A stretch of DNA of 64,000 nt from Rallus limicola (Eukaryota; Chordata; Aves; Gruiformes; Rallidae). This document shows positions 1 to 12,494 of this stretch, piece after piece. The stretch lies in contig JAKCOZ010000008.1 of NCBI GenBank assembly GCA_022605955.1, positions 39,066,047 to 39,130,046 on the forward strand, read 5' to 3'. Made by a program: the position numbers and the translations under genes. How positions within the stretch are numbered: position 1 is the stretch's first letter; every line of letters starts with the position of its first letter. The notes under the pieces are model-generated. The model worked only from the letters and a program-made list of their open reading frames with translations. It searched no databases and was not told the origin of the DNA.

Positions 1-1705
1 TCCCTGTTGTGCTCCCAAAATGCTGGGTGATCTGTGAGGAGGTCCCTGTTGTGCTCCCAAGCTGGGTGATCTGTGAGGAGGTCCCCGTTGTGCTCCCAAA
101 ATGCTGGGTGATCTGTGAGGAGGTCCTCGTTGTGCTCCCAAAATGCTGGGTGATCTGTGAGGAGGTCCCTGTTGTGCTCCCAAGCTGGGTGATCTGTGAG
201 GAGATCCCTGTTGTGCTCCCCAGCTGGGTGATCTGTGAGGAGGTCCCCGTTGTGCTCCCAAAATGCTGGGTGATCTGTGAGGAGGTCCCCGTTGTGCTCC
301 CAAAATGCTGGGTGATCTGTGAGGAGGTCCCTGTTGTGCTCCCAAAATGCTGGGTGATCTGTGAGGAGATCCCTGTTGTGCTCCCAAGCTGGGTGATCTG
401 TGAGGAGGCCCCTGTTGTGCTCCCAAAATGCTGGGTGATCTCTGAGGAGATCCCTGTTGTGCTCCCAAGCTGGGTGATCTGTGAGGAGGTCCCCGTTGTG
501 CTCCCAAAATGCTGGGTGATCTGTGAGGAGGTCCCCGTTGTGCTCCCAAGCTGGGTGATCTGTGAGGAGGTCCCTGTTGTGCTCCCAAGCTGGGTGATCT
601 GTGAGGAGGTCCCTGTTGTGCTCCCAAAATGCTGGGTGATCTGTGAGGAGATCCCCGTTGTGCTCCCAAAATGCTAGGTGATCTGTGAGGAGATCCCCAT
701 TGTGCTCCCAAGCTGGGTGATCTGTGAGGAGGTCCCCGTTGTGCTCCCAAGCTGGGTGATCTGTGAGGAGGTCCCCGTTGTGCTCCCAAAATGCTGGGTG
801 ATCTGTGAGGAGGTCCCCGTTGTGCTCCTAAAATGCTGGGTGATCTGTGAGGAGGTCCCTGTTGTGCTCCCAAAATGCTGGGTGATCTGTGAGGAGATCC
901 TTGTTGTGCTCCCAAAATGCTGGGTGATCTGTGAGGAGATCCCTGTTGTGCTCCCAAGCTGCTGGGTGATCTGTGAGGAGATCCCTGTTGTGCTCCCAAG
1001 CTGGGTGATCTGTGAGGAGGTCCCCATTGTGCTCCCAAAATGCTGGGTGATCTGTGAGGAGGTCCCCGTTGTGCTCCCCAGCTGGGTGATCTGTGAGGAG
1101 ATCCCTGTTGTGCTCCCAAAATGCTGGGTGATCTGTGAGGAGATCCCTGTTGTGCTCCTCAGCTGGGTGATCTGTGAGGAGGTCCCCGTTGTGCTCCCAA
1201 AATGCTGGGTGATCTGTGAGGAGATCCCCGTTGTGCTCCCAAAATGCTGGGTGATGTGTGAGGAGGTCCCCGTTGTGCTCCCAAAATGCTGGGTGATCTG
1301 TGAGGAGGTCCCCGTTGTGCTCCCAAAATGCTGGGTGATCTGTGAGGAGATCCCTGTTGTGCTCCCCAGCTGGGTGATCTGTGAGGAGGTCCCCGTTGTG
1401 CTCCCAAAATGCTGGGTGATCTGTGAGGAGGTCCCTGTTGTGCTCCCAAAATGCTGGGTGATCTGTGAGGAGATCCCCGTTGTGCTCCCAAAATGCTGGG
1501 TGATCTGTGAGGAGGTCCCTGTTGTGCTCCCAAAATGCTGGGTGATCTGTGAGGAGATCCCCATTGTGCTCCCCAGCTGGGTGATGTGTGAGGAGGTCCC
1601 TGTTGTGCTCCCAAAATGCTGGGTGATGTGTGAGGAGGTCCCCGTTGTGCTCCCAAAATGCTGGGTGATCTGTGAGGAGGTCCCCATTGTGCTCCCAAAA
1701 TGCTA
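1..1705. repeat. GC-rich minisatellite, 39/42-bp units, about 41 copies
   Basis: Tandem units follow the pattern GTGATCTGTGAGGAGGTCCC, TGTTGTGCTCCC, then either AAAATGCTGG (42 bp) or AAGCTGG/CAGCTGG (39 bp). The array begins before the window and ends at about 1705. Both unit lengths are multiples of three and hold no stop in several frames. That creates spurious reading frames of up to about 340 codons on both strands. Confidence 0.95.
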
Positions 1706-3633
1706 AACGTGAGGACTTCTGGTGATGGCAGTAGATGTGGGCATCCAGGTGCTGGTGCCTGGGCCAATGCTCTCCCCCCTTTTTGTGTGTCAGGGGAGAG
1801 CCCCTTCAGGTATGCAGCCCAAAATGAGAGGGCTCAGGAAATGCTCTGAGGTTTCAGGGTGATGTTATTTCGTGCTGGGCATGGAGTGACCCCGCTCAGG
1901 GCAGGAGCTGGACCAGAGTCCTCCAGAGATGCTCCCAGCCTGAAGCACTCTGACACTCTGCTCTGCCTTCGGGTATGGAAATGAGTCCCTGTTATCTGAC
2001 AGATAACCTGTAGGCAACAAAGCCCTTTCTCCTGGCAGGGGTCCACTGTGGCTGCCCATGGCCACTCCATGAACTGCTCTTTGGGATGCTGTAGAGCCAA
2101 AAGCCAGCAGGCAGGATCCAGGTGTTCCTGGCATCCCGTAGCTTGGGGGGAGGTGCTCCCCATCTGGCTATGTTGGATGCCTTGGGGACACCAGGGGACA
2201 GGGACTGCTGCTTGGGTGAGGGGACCCTGCTGTGGTCAGGGTGTTTTGCTGCAGGCAGACGTGCTTGGTGAGCCCCTCACCTCTCCTTAGGGCTGTTCTG
2301 GCTTGGTTTGTATTTCTGGGAGGCTCATGTAGTGCTGTCAGGGTTTCAGTGTCTGATGAAAAATTAACTGGGGGGTGGGTCTGTTCAAGCACCCCCTGGA
2401 CCTGGCTAGTCCAGGTGCCTCCGTGACTCAGTTTCCCCATTTAGAAAACATGTTGCCCCTCCAGTGGATTTTGGACACCTGCTCAGGGGCTGGTGAGGGG
2501 CCTGAAGTCGCCAGCTCTTAGTGCACAGCTTGGGTGGCCGTGGTCCCCAGGGACACGCACCCAACAGCTCACCTGCTCCCCAGGGCATTCCCTCACCTGC
2601 AGGATCTGCACTGAGGGTCTGGCTCCCCAGGCGAGCAGCGGAAGGGGCGCTGTGCCGCTCCAACCTGCCTTACACCTTGGGTCAGGGCGGCTTCACCGGG
2701 CTTTGCCAGCCGTCTGAGCTCCTCCATCAGAGGACCAGGGTGCAAACCGTGCCCAGATGCCACGTGTCCCAGCCTGTCTGGTCTCCGTCCTTGCCCTGGT
2801 TTGCAGCCTCCTCCTCTTGAGCATTTATGTGAGCCAGTGTGCCCGTCATCGACAGCTCTGCCTGCCCTGGCTAGAAAACACCCCAGAGTTCAGTGAGTGG
2901 AGCTGACAGTAGCTGGCAAGACGTTTTCCCCTTGCAAGCAGGCAGCAGTAGTTTTGCCAGCCCTGAAGTGAGGGAAGAAGGGTAATGATAAAGAAAGGAT
3001 GGAAGGGAAAAAAAGAAACCCAAACCCAACACAAAGGGTTGCACCAAATTTGCTGACCTCCTCGCTCTGGCCTCTGGAGCTGGAGGAGAATTAATTGGTG
3101 GGGGGTTAGGTGCACATGAATGGCCCTGGGAGCAGGGCTGGGCTGTGCAGGTCCTGGGCTGCTCTCTGCTTTGTGGTCTTTTGGGCAGAAACACTCTTCC
3201 AAAAGGCACCAGGGTGGGCTTGGCTGTGGGGGATGTCCCAGGGAGCTGCTGGTGGCGCCTGCTACTGGGGCTCAGCTTTGGCATCGGCGAGTTACACCCC
3301 TCCTGATCCTTGTAGCGATGCCTAGGTTTCGGAGAGAGCACGTTTGGCTCTCCAAATCCTACCCTGAGGACCTAAGCTAGCCCACTCTGCTGGACTGGAG
3401 TCCACTGCCCCAGAAGGGAGGATGGGACCCCGCTGTGGATGGATTGATGGCTGCTCCTTAAGCCTGCAGCGGCGCCCCAGCCCTCCGTGACGGGGGAGCT
3501 CTATAAAACTCACCAGCTGTGGCTTCCCACCAGCCGCCCTGCCTCCCTAGGTAGGGCGCTTAGGGCTTAGCTCCCTGCGACCTAAATGGAATATCTCCTT
3601 GTCCCAAAACCGGGTCTCCATCAGGTACCCAAG

Positions 3634-3655
3634 CCCCCCCCCCCCCCCCCCCCCC
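3634..3655. repeat. Poly(C) tract, 22 nt
   Basis: Uninterrupted run of 22 C. The true length may be uncertain because homopolymers are error-prone in sequencing. Confidence 0.9.
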
Positions 3656-4592
3656 GCCTCGGTGCTGCCTCCTCTGACCTCTGGGGTCCCTTGGGGGGAT
3701 GCTGGGGTCTGTCTAAGCATGTGCTGCTGCTGGTGTGTGCTGGAAAAGGGAGGAAAAGGTGAAATGCCAAGCTTCCCCCACTCTCTCCCTGCCTCCCCCG
3801 CCCCCCCCCCATTTGTCCTCAAGGAGATTAGTCCCCTTCCCTGGCTTACAGGGGGATTTGTGGCTGCTCCATCTGCTCAGAGCCCAGCAGGTCAGCGGTG
3901 CTGGGGAGGAGCGGTTGCAGCCCAGCTGGTGTCCCCAGCTCCTGGACATCCCAGGCAAAACCTTGGGTTTGCCTCCAGGTTGGGTGTTTTGGGCTGTATC
4001 TGTCAGAAAAGGGGCCACCCCCCCACCCCCTGGCCCTACATGGGTAAAATACTGCTTGCAGTGAGGTTTGGCCCCGAGAGTGTTTGTGAATGGAGCTGAT
4101 GAAGGCTGTGAGGAGCCATGGCAAGGTCTCTTAAGCTGCTTTTGGCTGGTGGAAAGCCATGAGGATGCTTGAGGACCTTCCCATCCACCCAGGACAGTCC
4201 CAAAGAGATGAATGCCCTGCAACCCCACCCCCCCCCCCCACCCTGGCCTTTCCTAAAGTGTGAGTGGTGGGGGAAGCATCCCGGAGCAGACTTGCTTTCC
4301 CAAGTGGACCCACGATGTGCCTGCTGGGGGGTTGAGGATAAATGGGGAAAGGTTTGCCAGCTCCTGAGTGCTTGTGGAGATGGTGCTTTCCGGAGGGGAA
4401 AACCAGGAGGTGATGGGGCGATGCGGGGCTCTCCCCTCTCCCGCTCCATCGCTCCCGTCTCGTCACCAGGTGCCGGTTGGAAGCAGTGGGTAGCGAAGAG
4501 GCTGGAGGTAAGTTAGGGAAGAGCTGATGAGAAGAGGGCTCGCCGAGGCTGGATTTATAGGGAATGACTGAACTAGGTTTGTGGAAGCAGGC

Positions 4593-4616
4593 GGGGGGGG
4601 GGGGGGGGGGGGGGGG
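4593..4616. repeat. Poly(G) tract, 24 nt
   Basis: Uninterrupted run of 24 G after GCAGGC. On the + strand it could form a G-quadruplex-like structure (inference). Confidence 0.9.
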
Positions 4617-5387
4617 CGCCGCTGGGTGCCGCTGGGGACCAGGGCTTTGTCCTGCTCCCAGGCTGTGAGGACCCTGGGACATGTGAGCCTTCGCCTATCT
4701 TAGCTGAGTCTGGCGTGCTGTAGGACCCAGGAACGTGCTCCTCCCGTGCCCCTGCCTTTTTGGCAGGGATGGGGTCTTGTGGGACCCCGACAGACCTCCC
4801 CCCTACCCCAGGGATGCTCCCGGTGGGGCAGCTCTCAGAAAACACTGGTTTCTCTTCTAACGTGGCAGAAAACCACAGAGGGAAAGCAGCAGAGCTGAGA
4901 TGCCATCCCCATCCAGCTCAGCCACCACTGCAGAGCCCAGGGAGGGTGGGGGGACCAGTTTCAGCCCCCGTCTCCGTCCTCTCTCCCTGGCTGTTAGGCC
5001 AGGAGTACCGATGGAGGCTGCCAGGTGTCAGCTCGGAAATCTTTTAACTTTACCTCGTCTCCCCAAATGGACAATGTCTCCCCTCATTAGGTACCCGCCC
5101 AGGGGGCAGATGTCAGCTCCGCTCATGGCTTTTCTCAGCTCATCTCTGCCCAGACTCTTGACGGCTTCGGAGCTCTCAGGTCCCATCATGTCACGCCGGC
5201 TCCTTACCCGTGGGGCTCTGCTCTGCCTGCCCAGCGGCTGTGGCGTCCTGGCGGTGGTGGTGGCAGCTCACCTACCCCCTTCCCCTCCCAAAAAACCTTC
5301 CCCTCGCCACCTCCCCCTCTCAAGGAGTTGGGTTTTGAAGGCTGCTTCATAAAGAAAGGCTGGAAAATAATGGGGACCGGTGGCACA

Positions 5388-5424
5388 CGTGTGGGGTGTG
5401 TGGTGTGTGTGTGTGTGCGTGTGC
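5388..5424. repeat. Imperfect TG microsatellite
   Basis: Interrupted (TG)n run containing GTGGGGTG and GCGTG interruptions. Confidence 0.8.
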
Positions 5425-6403
5425 ACAGAGCTGGAGTTGGTTTTCCTTGCCCAGATAGTGCCTGGGAGGAGAAGCCATCTCTGAAGCCTGCCCTTTGAAG
5501 CTGATGCGTCCCGACAGCTTGTTCACTGGGACATTAAAATCATTGCCTCTGCCTGCGTAAAACACCCAGTAAGTTGGATGATGGGAACACAGGTCAGGGG
5601 AGGATCGTTCTCTCCCCCTCCCCTGCGAGCCCCGTGCAGCACACCAAAGCACATCCCAGAAGCGCAGGGGCTGCTGCGCCACCCCACCTGGGTGTGAGCG
5701 GGGTCCCCTCCAACTTGGGGGGGGTGGGGAGGGATGCAGGTGGGCCTGTCTTGCTGAGGTTTCCATCTATAAGGTGTACTGTAGCTGCGGGATTTGGTGA
5801 TATGGTGGGAGAACGTCCCCATCCCACCCAGTGCATCCCTCACCAGCTGCACAGCATGTTTTCCCCAAGAGCTTGACTTTTCCCTGGGGAGGGGGTGGGA
5901 TGCAGCGTAACAAGGGGACATCTGCAAGCTCTGCATGCTCTCTGCAGACCTGGGACCCCAGGCAGATGCCCTGTGGTCCCAGGCACAGAGCCAGGTGAGA
6001 TGCCCCCTGGGCACGACCAGAGTCCTGGCAGGTGAGGGGAAGCTGAGGTCCGGCTTGGCTGGCTGTTTGCAGGAGGGGCTGACGGGGTTTTGCAGCAGAC
6101 TTTTGGGGTTTGGGTAGGTGGGGGTGGTATGTCATAGGGGATAGGAGGATCTTGAAATGTTGGAGTCTACAAGGGATGTTTTTTTGAGGGGACTGGCTGC
6201 ATCAGTGGGTTGGAACTCGTTGCGTCCGCAGGTAGTTGTGTCTGGGAGCAGTAGGGTGAGTTTGCTGGGATCTGGACACCTCTGCCACCCTGCTCTTCAA
6301 AAATGGCTCCTTCAGTGTCCTGGGTGACCCCTCGTGAACATCACCGACCACTTAGCTAATAGGACCTAGTCTAGGAGAGCCAGTGGGAGACCTGGCAATG
6401 AAG

Positions 6404-6735
6404 GGGATGGAGCTGTGCAGGGATGGAGCCATGCATCCATCCATGCAGGGATGGAGCTGTGCAGGGATGGAGCCATGCATCCATCCATGCAGGGATGGAG
6501 CTGTGCAGGGATGGAGCCATGCATCCATCCATGCAGGGATGGAGCTGTGCAGGGATGGAGCCATGCATCCATCCATGCAGGGATGGAGCTGTGCAGGGAT
6601 GGAGCCATGCATCCATCCATGCAGGGGATGGAGCTGTGCAGGGGATGGAGCCACACATCCATCCATGCAGGGGATGGAGCCACACATCCATCCATGCAGG
6701 GATGGAGCTGTGCAGGGATGGAGCCACACAAGGAC
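6404..6735. repeat. Minisatellite, 44-bp unit, about 7 copies
   Basis: The unit is GGGATGGAGCTGTGCAGGGA followed by TGGAGCCATGCATCCATCCATGCA. Perfect 44-bp copies start at 6404, 6448, 6492, 6536 and 6580, then units with GGGG and CCACACAT changes follow. Inside each unit, GGGATGGAGC occurs twice, which points to an older internal duplication. Confidence 0.93.
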
Positions 6736-8739
6736 GGAGCACTTGCTCATGCAAGCATGTCTCACTGCCATGGCTCAGGAGATAGAAAGCTTTTGGTGCC
6801 ATCACCTTGCTGGTGTCTTCCTCACGGCCCCAGTGCTTATTTCACCAAGGAGAAAGAACTGGGTATAGATAAGAGGTGACTCCTCTGCTTGTAGTGCCAA
6901 AGCAGAGACAATGTGCAGGGCTGGAAGGAGGATTTGGGAGGTGATGGCAAGGATGGTCATCTGCTGGCAGACCAGAAAGTTGCTTGTCCATACCTGGAGG
7001 TCACCTGCACCTTAACTGCAGAAAACACAAGTTAAGTGGCTAGAGGAGCGTGTGGTTTGACTGTCTTGGTCCTGTGCATCTCAGGGGGCTGCAAGACACA
7101 GAAATGGCCTTTTCTGAGGCTGGGTTCCAGTCCTACACCAGAGGGCTGGGCTGGGAGCAGGGCTTTCTGCACCTGGTAGTGTGTGTGGCACGCGACAGTG
7201 GCATTGTGGTTGGGGTCTCCCCGTGCAGCGTGTTCAAGCCAAGGGCAGAGGGGTTGTAGCATCACAAGCAGCAGAGCTGCTGGGAGGTGGATACTTGATC
7301 AAGAAAGCTGCTGAGATTCTTTAATGACACGTTTCCTGAAGGCTGAGCTTGGGATAAGCTCAAACCTATGGCCTGAAAGGCAAATAGAAGGTTCATTCCT
7401 TGGGGAATTCCCAGGCCACGTTGCTGTGGGTCACCAGGCTGCACCCTCCTGGGCCAGCGGGGAGGCAGGATGAGCCCGCGGGGCTGCGGCAAGAGCATTG
7501 TGTCTGTGCTGGTGCTGGGGAGCAGGAGGGGGAATTTCCTTGCATCCCCTTGGTTTTCCAGCATCCTGAATCCTTACCTGAGTCCCCTTGGGCTGCTGTG
7601 TTTGGGAGTTTTCCTTCTTTTGCTCATGACTGCAGTCAGTGACCAGAAGTTTGTGCCTAAATCACCAAGGGTCCCTCTGTGTGGGGCTTCCCCGTCCCTT
7701 GGGTGGCTCACAGCTGTAGCAGAGGAGTTGAGAGGATGCTCTTGTGGGTTCTGAGAACGGGTGAGGGCTGGGCACCCCAGGGTGCTGAGATGATGTGTTT
7801 GTCTTCCAGGTGCTCCCCTGTCGCCTCCCCTGCTGACCCCCAGCCCTCTGCCCCACAGCTTCTCCAGCCTGCCCCTAGTGCTCCTCCGACGGTGAGTCCC
7901 ACTTGGAGTTCTCCATCTGTTCCAGTCTGTCTTTTGGCAGTTTCTCTGGGACCTGTCCTGCTTGCTGGTGCCACTGGTCAGGGATGCAGTCGCTACCTCA
8001 GATGTTCAGACACACACGTGAGATTTTGGGGGTGGGGGGAAGAAACATTCATCCTGAGGATAGTTGGTCACTGGGGGAGGGTGTGCAGCCTCCATCCTGG
8101 GAGGCTTTCAAGCCCCAAAGGGATATGGCCTTGGGTAGCTTGGTCTGATCTTTGTGCTGACACTTCTGGGGGGTGTCCCATGAGCTCCCCACCCACCAGC
8201 AGGCTCCTTCCCCCAGCAGCAGCAGCCACCCCTCATGCCCAGGTCTTTGGGGATGAGCACGCTGGCTGCCGAGTCACTGGGAAGAGGAAGGTTCCTCCTG
8301 GCACACCAGCCGCCTCGCCCAGAGCAGCCCCGAGTCCGAGCGTGGCCATCCCACTGCCTGAGGAGTGTTTTGGGCCATGGGGAGTTTTTCCTGCCCCCTG
8401 GCACTCAGCTTATTAACAGCTCGGGCTGCTCGATGGATGTTATTGATGGGCTGTGCATGCCCCAGTTCACTTACTGGGAGCAGCAGCAAAAATCAAGCAA
8501 CAAAAATAACCCCCTGCCCACGGCACGGACACGTGATGGATTGTTGCTGTTGCTGTGCTGGGGGGATGAAGACCACCCCTGGCTCCTGGTCCCCCTCGTT
8601 GGGGCTGTTCCCACAGCCAGACCTCTGGGTTGTGGTCACTTGAGGAGTGTTGTTGGGGTTGTGTACCTGCTCCACAGCCCAGCTCTTTGGATGGCTTCCC
8701 TCGGTGGCTAAGATGCTGGGAAAGGGTCTGCTCAAACCT
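6736..8739. other. Non-coding stretch, no gene recognised
   Basis: No protein similarity seen. One exon-like block with a good acceptor and donor lies at 7810-7891 (see findings). The rest is unremarkable single-copy-looking DNA. Confidence 0.5.
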
Positions 8740-9685
8740 GCTGTGAAAAAGTGGGTGAGCAGAAGGACAAGAGCCTGGGAGGGACGCAGAGAAATTGTCT
8801 GAGCAGCCAGGGATCGGGTATGGAAAGCTGAAGCCCTCACAGAATTAAATCTGGCCAGGGGCACCAAGGGCAGCTGGAAGAGCTGCTGTAGGCAGGGACT
8901 TGGGGGCAGGGGAGCAAAGAACTGTCCATTAGAAGAGAAGATCAGGTTTGAAACCATCTGAGGAACCTGAAGACACACAAGTCCTTGGGACCCGACACCA
9001 GTCCAGAGGCAACTGGTGGATGAAGTGGCTCAGCCACTCTCCATGGTATTTGGGAAGCCGTGGCAGTGGGGTGAAGTCCCCACCGGCTGGAAAAGGGGAA
9101 ACGTGACCCCCCCCTTTTTTAAACAAGGAAACAAGGAAGAGCCAGGGAACTACAGACCAGTTGGTCTCACCTCTGTGCCCCATAAGATCTTGGAGCAGAT
9201 CCTCCTGGAAAGTATGCTCAGGGATGTGGAAAGTAAGGAGGTGATTGGTGACAGCCACCACGGCTCCACTACAGGGAAGTTGTGCCTGACACATCTGGTG
9301 GCCTTCTACAGCACAGTTACACCATTGGTGAGTGAGAGAAGAGCAACTCATGTCAGCCAGTACCTTGAGGGGCTCCAGGAGAGCTGGAGAGGGGCTGGTG
9401 CCCAGGGCAGGGAGGGCCAGTCTCAGGGGAACGGCCTTCAGCTGCAGGAGGGGGATGGAGAGGAGCTGGGAGGCAGAAATCCTTCCTGGGGAGGGGGGAG
9501 GCCCTGGCCCAGGGTGCCCAGAGAAGCTGGGGCTGCCCCTGGATCCCTGGCAGGGTTCAAGGCCGGGTTGGATGGGGCTTGGGGCACCCTGAGCTGGTAG
9601 GGGTATCCCTGCCTGTGGCAGGGGGGGACACTGGGACAGCTCTGAGGCCTCTTCCCACCCAAACCAGCCTGGAGTTCTGTGAATG
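8740..9685 (+). mobile_element. CR1 LINE fragment with reverse-transcriptase remnant and internal deletion
   Basis: The frame from about 9016 reads EVPTGWKRGNVTPPFFKQGN, then EEPGNYRPVGLTSVPHKILE and GSTTGKLCLTHLVAFY. This is the N-terminal part of the CR1 ORF2 reverse transcriptase. At about 9350 it jumps to the CR1 3' region (YLEGLQESWRG) and ends with the CR1 tail near 9685. The YADD-containing catalytic part is missing. Weaker CR1 similarity (TELNLARGTKGSWK) extends back to about 8740 in another frame, so the element is deleted and frameshifted and cannot be active. Confidence 0.85.
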
Positions 9686-11059
9686 TAGCAGAAAGTATAA
9701 ACAGGGCTTTGCTGCCCACCCCAGAGCTGATGTTCCTGATTGCTTTGTGTCCCTCCCCACCCCAAACCGTGTTTCATTTCTCTCTGAAATGTGCTTTTTC
9801 CCCCATGGGGTAAGCAGGCATCAGGCATCCTGCCTCTACCGTGCGCTGCTGCCCAGGCTCAGCCCGCAGAGCCCAGTGCCCAGCCCAGCTCAGCATGCCC
9901 TTCTGCGGCGCCACCGGACCCTCCGAGGAGCCGCTCTGGAGCTCGAGGCCAGCCTGCAGGGTAAGGTAAGGCAGGCTCAGGCCTTTTCCAAATCATGGGC
10001 TGGGGGGGTGGGATGTGGATATGTCTTTTTAGCTGCCCCGTGGTCTCCCTTAGGGCATAAAACCAGGCTGTGGGGAGAGAGGGACTTGTGCCGTGCCGGG
10101 GTCTGGCTGTGCGGGAGGGGCAGTGCTGCGGTGTGAGCTAAAAAAGGGGAGGGGGTTTCTCTCCCTGAGTGTTGTGATCCTGCTGACAGGGCTTCTGAGA
10201 GGTGGGGTTTTGCTGCTGGGCCTTCTCTCTGTGAAGGGGACGGCACCGCCCTGCATCGGTGCAGGTCTCCCACCCTGCCGCCTCTGCCCTTGCCGCACGC
10301 AGCCCCCTCCTCCCCCTTGCTTTCCACCACGTTGGTCGCAGGGGGTCCATTAAAAACCAGCTGAAGAGCTGAGCTGGGAAGTGCAGAGACAGGGTGATTT
10401 TCATCAGCCGCTCTGCTTTTGTGACCAAAATAGATGGGCTTTGGCCTGGGGCCATCGCCTCGTCCCAGGCATCGACTGCTGCAAATGGGCGGCGGGGCAA
10501 CATTTTCCATTAGTGAAGGGGAGGACACACGTCTCCGGGTGAGAAGACAGGTCCACAAAGCAGAAATGTTGTAGCAACAGACAAACCCACCTCTTCTCTC
10601 CCCCATGCCCTTTAAAAGTGTTGTGTGTTGCTGTTTTCTGCACCTAAAACCCCAGGAGAGCCTGGCTGGGGCAGCACCCCGGTACCTGCCACAAGAGGCT
10701 GTGCTTGGGAGAAAGGGATGGAGGGTGTCTCAGGGGAGCTGCAGGTGACTCAGTAATGGGGAAGCAAAGGTAGAACTTGCCCAGAAATCTGTGAGGAGGC
10801 TTGTCCAAGGTCGCCGGTGAGGTGGTAGGTTGCACTTGGTCTTGAGCGTGTGTCAGCTGAAGGTCTCCGCTGTCAACCACCTGCAGCTCCTGTGAGGCTT
10901 GGGGAAGGGCTCCCCATAGCCAGCTCCAGGAACAGTGGGGCATGACCTTGCTGGGGAGACTGGGTGTCCAGCCAGGGACCGAGTCCCCAGACTGTCTCAC
11001 ACAGGTGCTCTTAACCCCAATCTGCCCAGAAAGTGTGTTTTATTCTCTGGCTTCAGGAA
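9686..11059. other. Non-coding stretch, no gene recognised
   Basis: No recognisable gene. An exon-like GC-rich block at 9825-9960 ends at a GTAAGG donor (see findings). The remainder holds short open frames on both strands without family resemblance. Confidence 0.5.
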
Positions 11060-11487
11060 AGTCTGAACGAGTTGGTGGAGAGGCTGAGGTAGCTGGGCTA
11101 GAGAAGAGAAGGCTGTGGGGGGACCTCATTGCAGCCTGCCAGTCCCTGAAGGGAGCAGAGACACAGGAGGGGAATCAGCTTGTTCAAGGGCAGAGCCTGG
11201 CAGGACAAGGGGGATGGAGTGAAGCTGGAGGAGGGAAGGGGGAGATGAGATCTGAGGGGGAAGTTCTTTGCAGAGAGAGTGGTGAGGGGCTGGAAGGGGC
11301 TGCCCAGAGAGGGGGTGGGTGCCCCATCCCTGGGGGTGTTGAAGGCCAGGTTGGCTGGGGCCCTGGGCAACCTTGTGTAGCTCCAGGCCTGGAGGTTGGT
11401 GTCCCTGCCTATGGCAGGGGGTTGGAGCTGTGTGACCCTTGGGGTCCCTTCCAACTCAGCCCAGTCTGGGATTCTGTAATTCTATGA
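11060..11487 (+). mobile_element. CR1 LINE 3' fragment
   Basis: 3'-terminal CR1 sequence from GGAGAGGCTGAGGTAGCTGG through CTGGGGCCCTGGGCAACC and GGGGTCCCTTCCAACTC to the tail GGGATTCTGTAATTCTATG. Same subfamily as the copies at 28162, 30401 and 62158. Confidence 0.92.
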
Positions 11488-12494
11488 AGACACTTTTCTG
11501 AAATAAGTGGTTATTAAAGTGTCATTTGGATGAACATCACGACATCCCTCAGCTCCCACCTCTCTCCAGGAAAGTCTCCTACCTCATTTTCTGCCTTCCC
11601 ATGCTCCCCATGCAACGTCCCATCCCTTCTCCCGGGCCCGTGCTGTGTCCCCTCTCTCACATCCAGAGGTGGGAGAGGAGCCTGGTGCCCAGCTCTGGGC
11701 CAGCCAGCAGCTTCAAGCAAGGTGCTGTTGCCCTTTGAAATGCTGACACCCTCCGAGTCTGTGGCATGGACCTCTCTTCATCCTCTGAACTCAGAGCTGA
11801 CCCTGTGTGTGTGGAACCACAACCATTTTATAGAAAAACCTACAGGTGCCAGGGACCCCTGGAAGAGAACTCGGGTTTTGGAGACCGCTCGGTGCTGGGA
11901 AGCCACCGCTGCTCCACCCCGCAGCCAGGCGAGTGGGCACCGCTGATGCTGGAGGTGCTGGGAGGTGCTGGGGAGGGAAGTGTCCCTGCGTGAGGCTGCA
12001 GGGCGGTGAGGGGGACGTGCCTGGGGGCAGCAAACGATTTCCCAGTTTGACCCTTCTGCTTAATCTGAACTTGAAGGTGAACGAGCAAAACCGGCGGCAT
12101 CGATCCAGGCCCCGGCTGATGAGCGCCGTGCCCTGCGGAGAGCTCAGCCCCTGGTGTCAGGTCCCTTCCTCACTGGTTTTTTTTTTTCCTGCCTCCCCTT
12201 CACGCCTTTCCAAAGCCATCAGTCAGAGAGGGGCCCAGCATGGCACCCCGAACAGCCAGCCTTGCTGGGGGCCGGGGGTGTGCTATGTAGGCAGCTGCAG
12301 AGAGCTGCCCCGCTGTCTGATGGGCCGCAGCCGCCTCTCCACCGCCGGTGAGCCTGGCATCTGCTTGGGGGTGCGGAGAGGCACGTGCTAAAGGTGAAGG
12401 TGTTGGTACCAGTGAAGCCCCGTGCTGTGTGCCAGGGGACATGTTCCTCGTAGGTAATCCTGGTAGATGACAGACCTCATAGGTTGCTGGTGGG
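11488..12494. other. Non-coding stretch, no gene recognised
   Basis: Nothing recognised apart from a T-run at about 12178. Mixed GC-rich sequence with short frames only. Confidence 0.5.

Larger units (their letters stand above)
1706..6403. other. Non-coding stretch, no gene recognised
   Basis: I see no exon set with recognisable protein similarity. It holds a C22 tract at 3634-3655, a G24 tract at 4593-4616, further short C runs near 3797 and 4227, and a TG-rich run at about 5388-5424. All reading frames here are short or GC-driven. Confidence 0.6.

Noticed and set aside
9..1767. Long reading frames (up to 342 codons) on both strands of the first array, and others in 60879-61553 and 6383-6879
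   Set aside because: They are products of tandem units whose length is divisible by three, or of repeats with few stop codons. The same array is open in several frames, and no start context or protein family fits.
8929..9828. 299-codon antisense frame
   Set aside because: Antisense of the CR1 element at 8740-9685.
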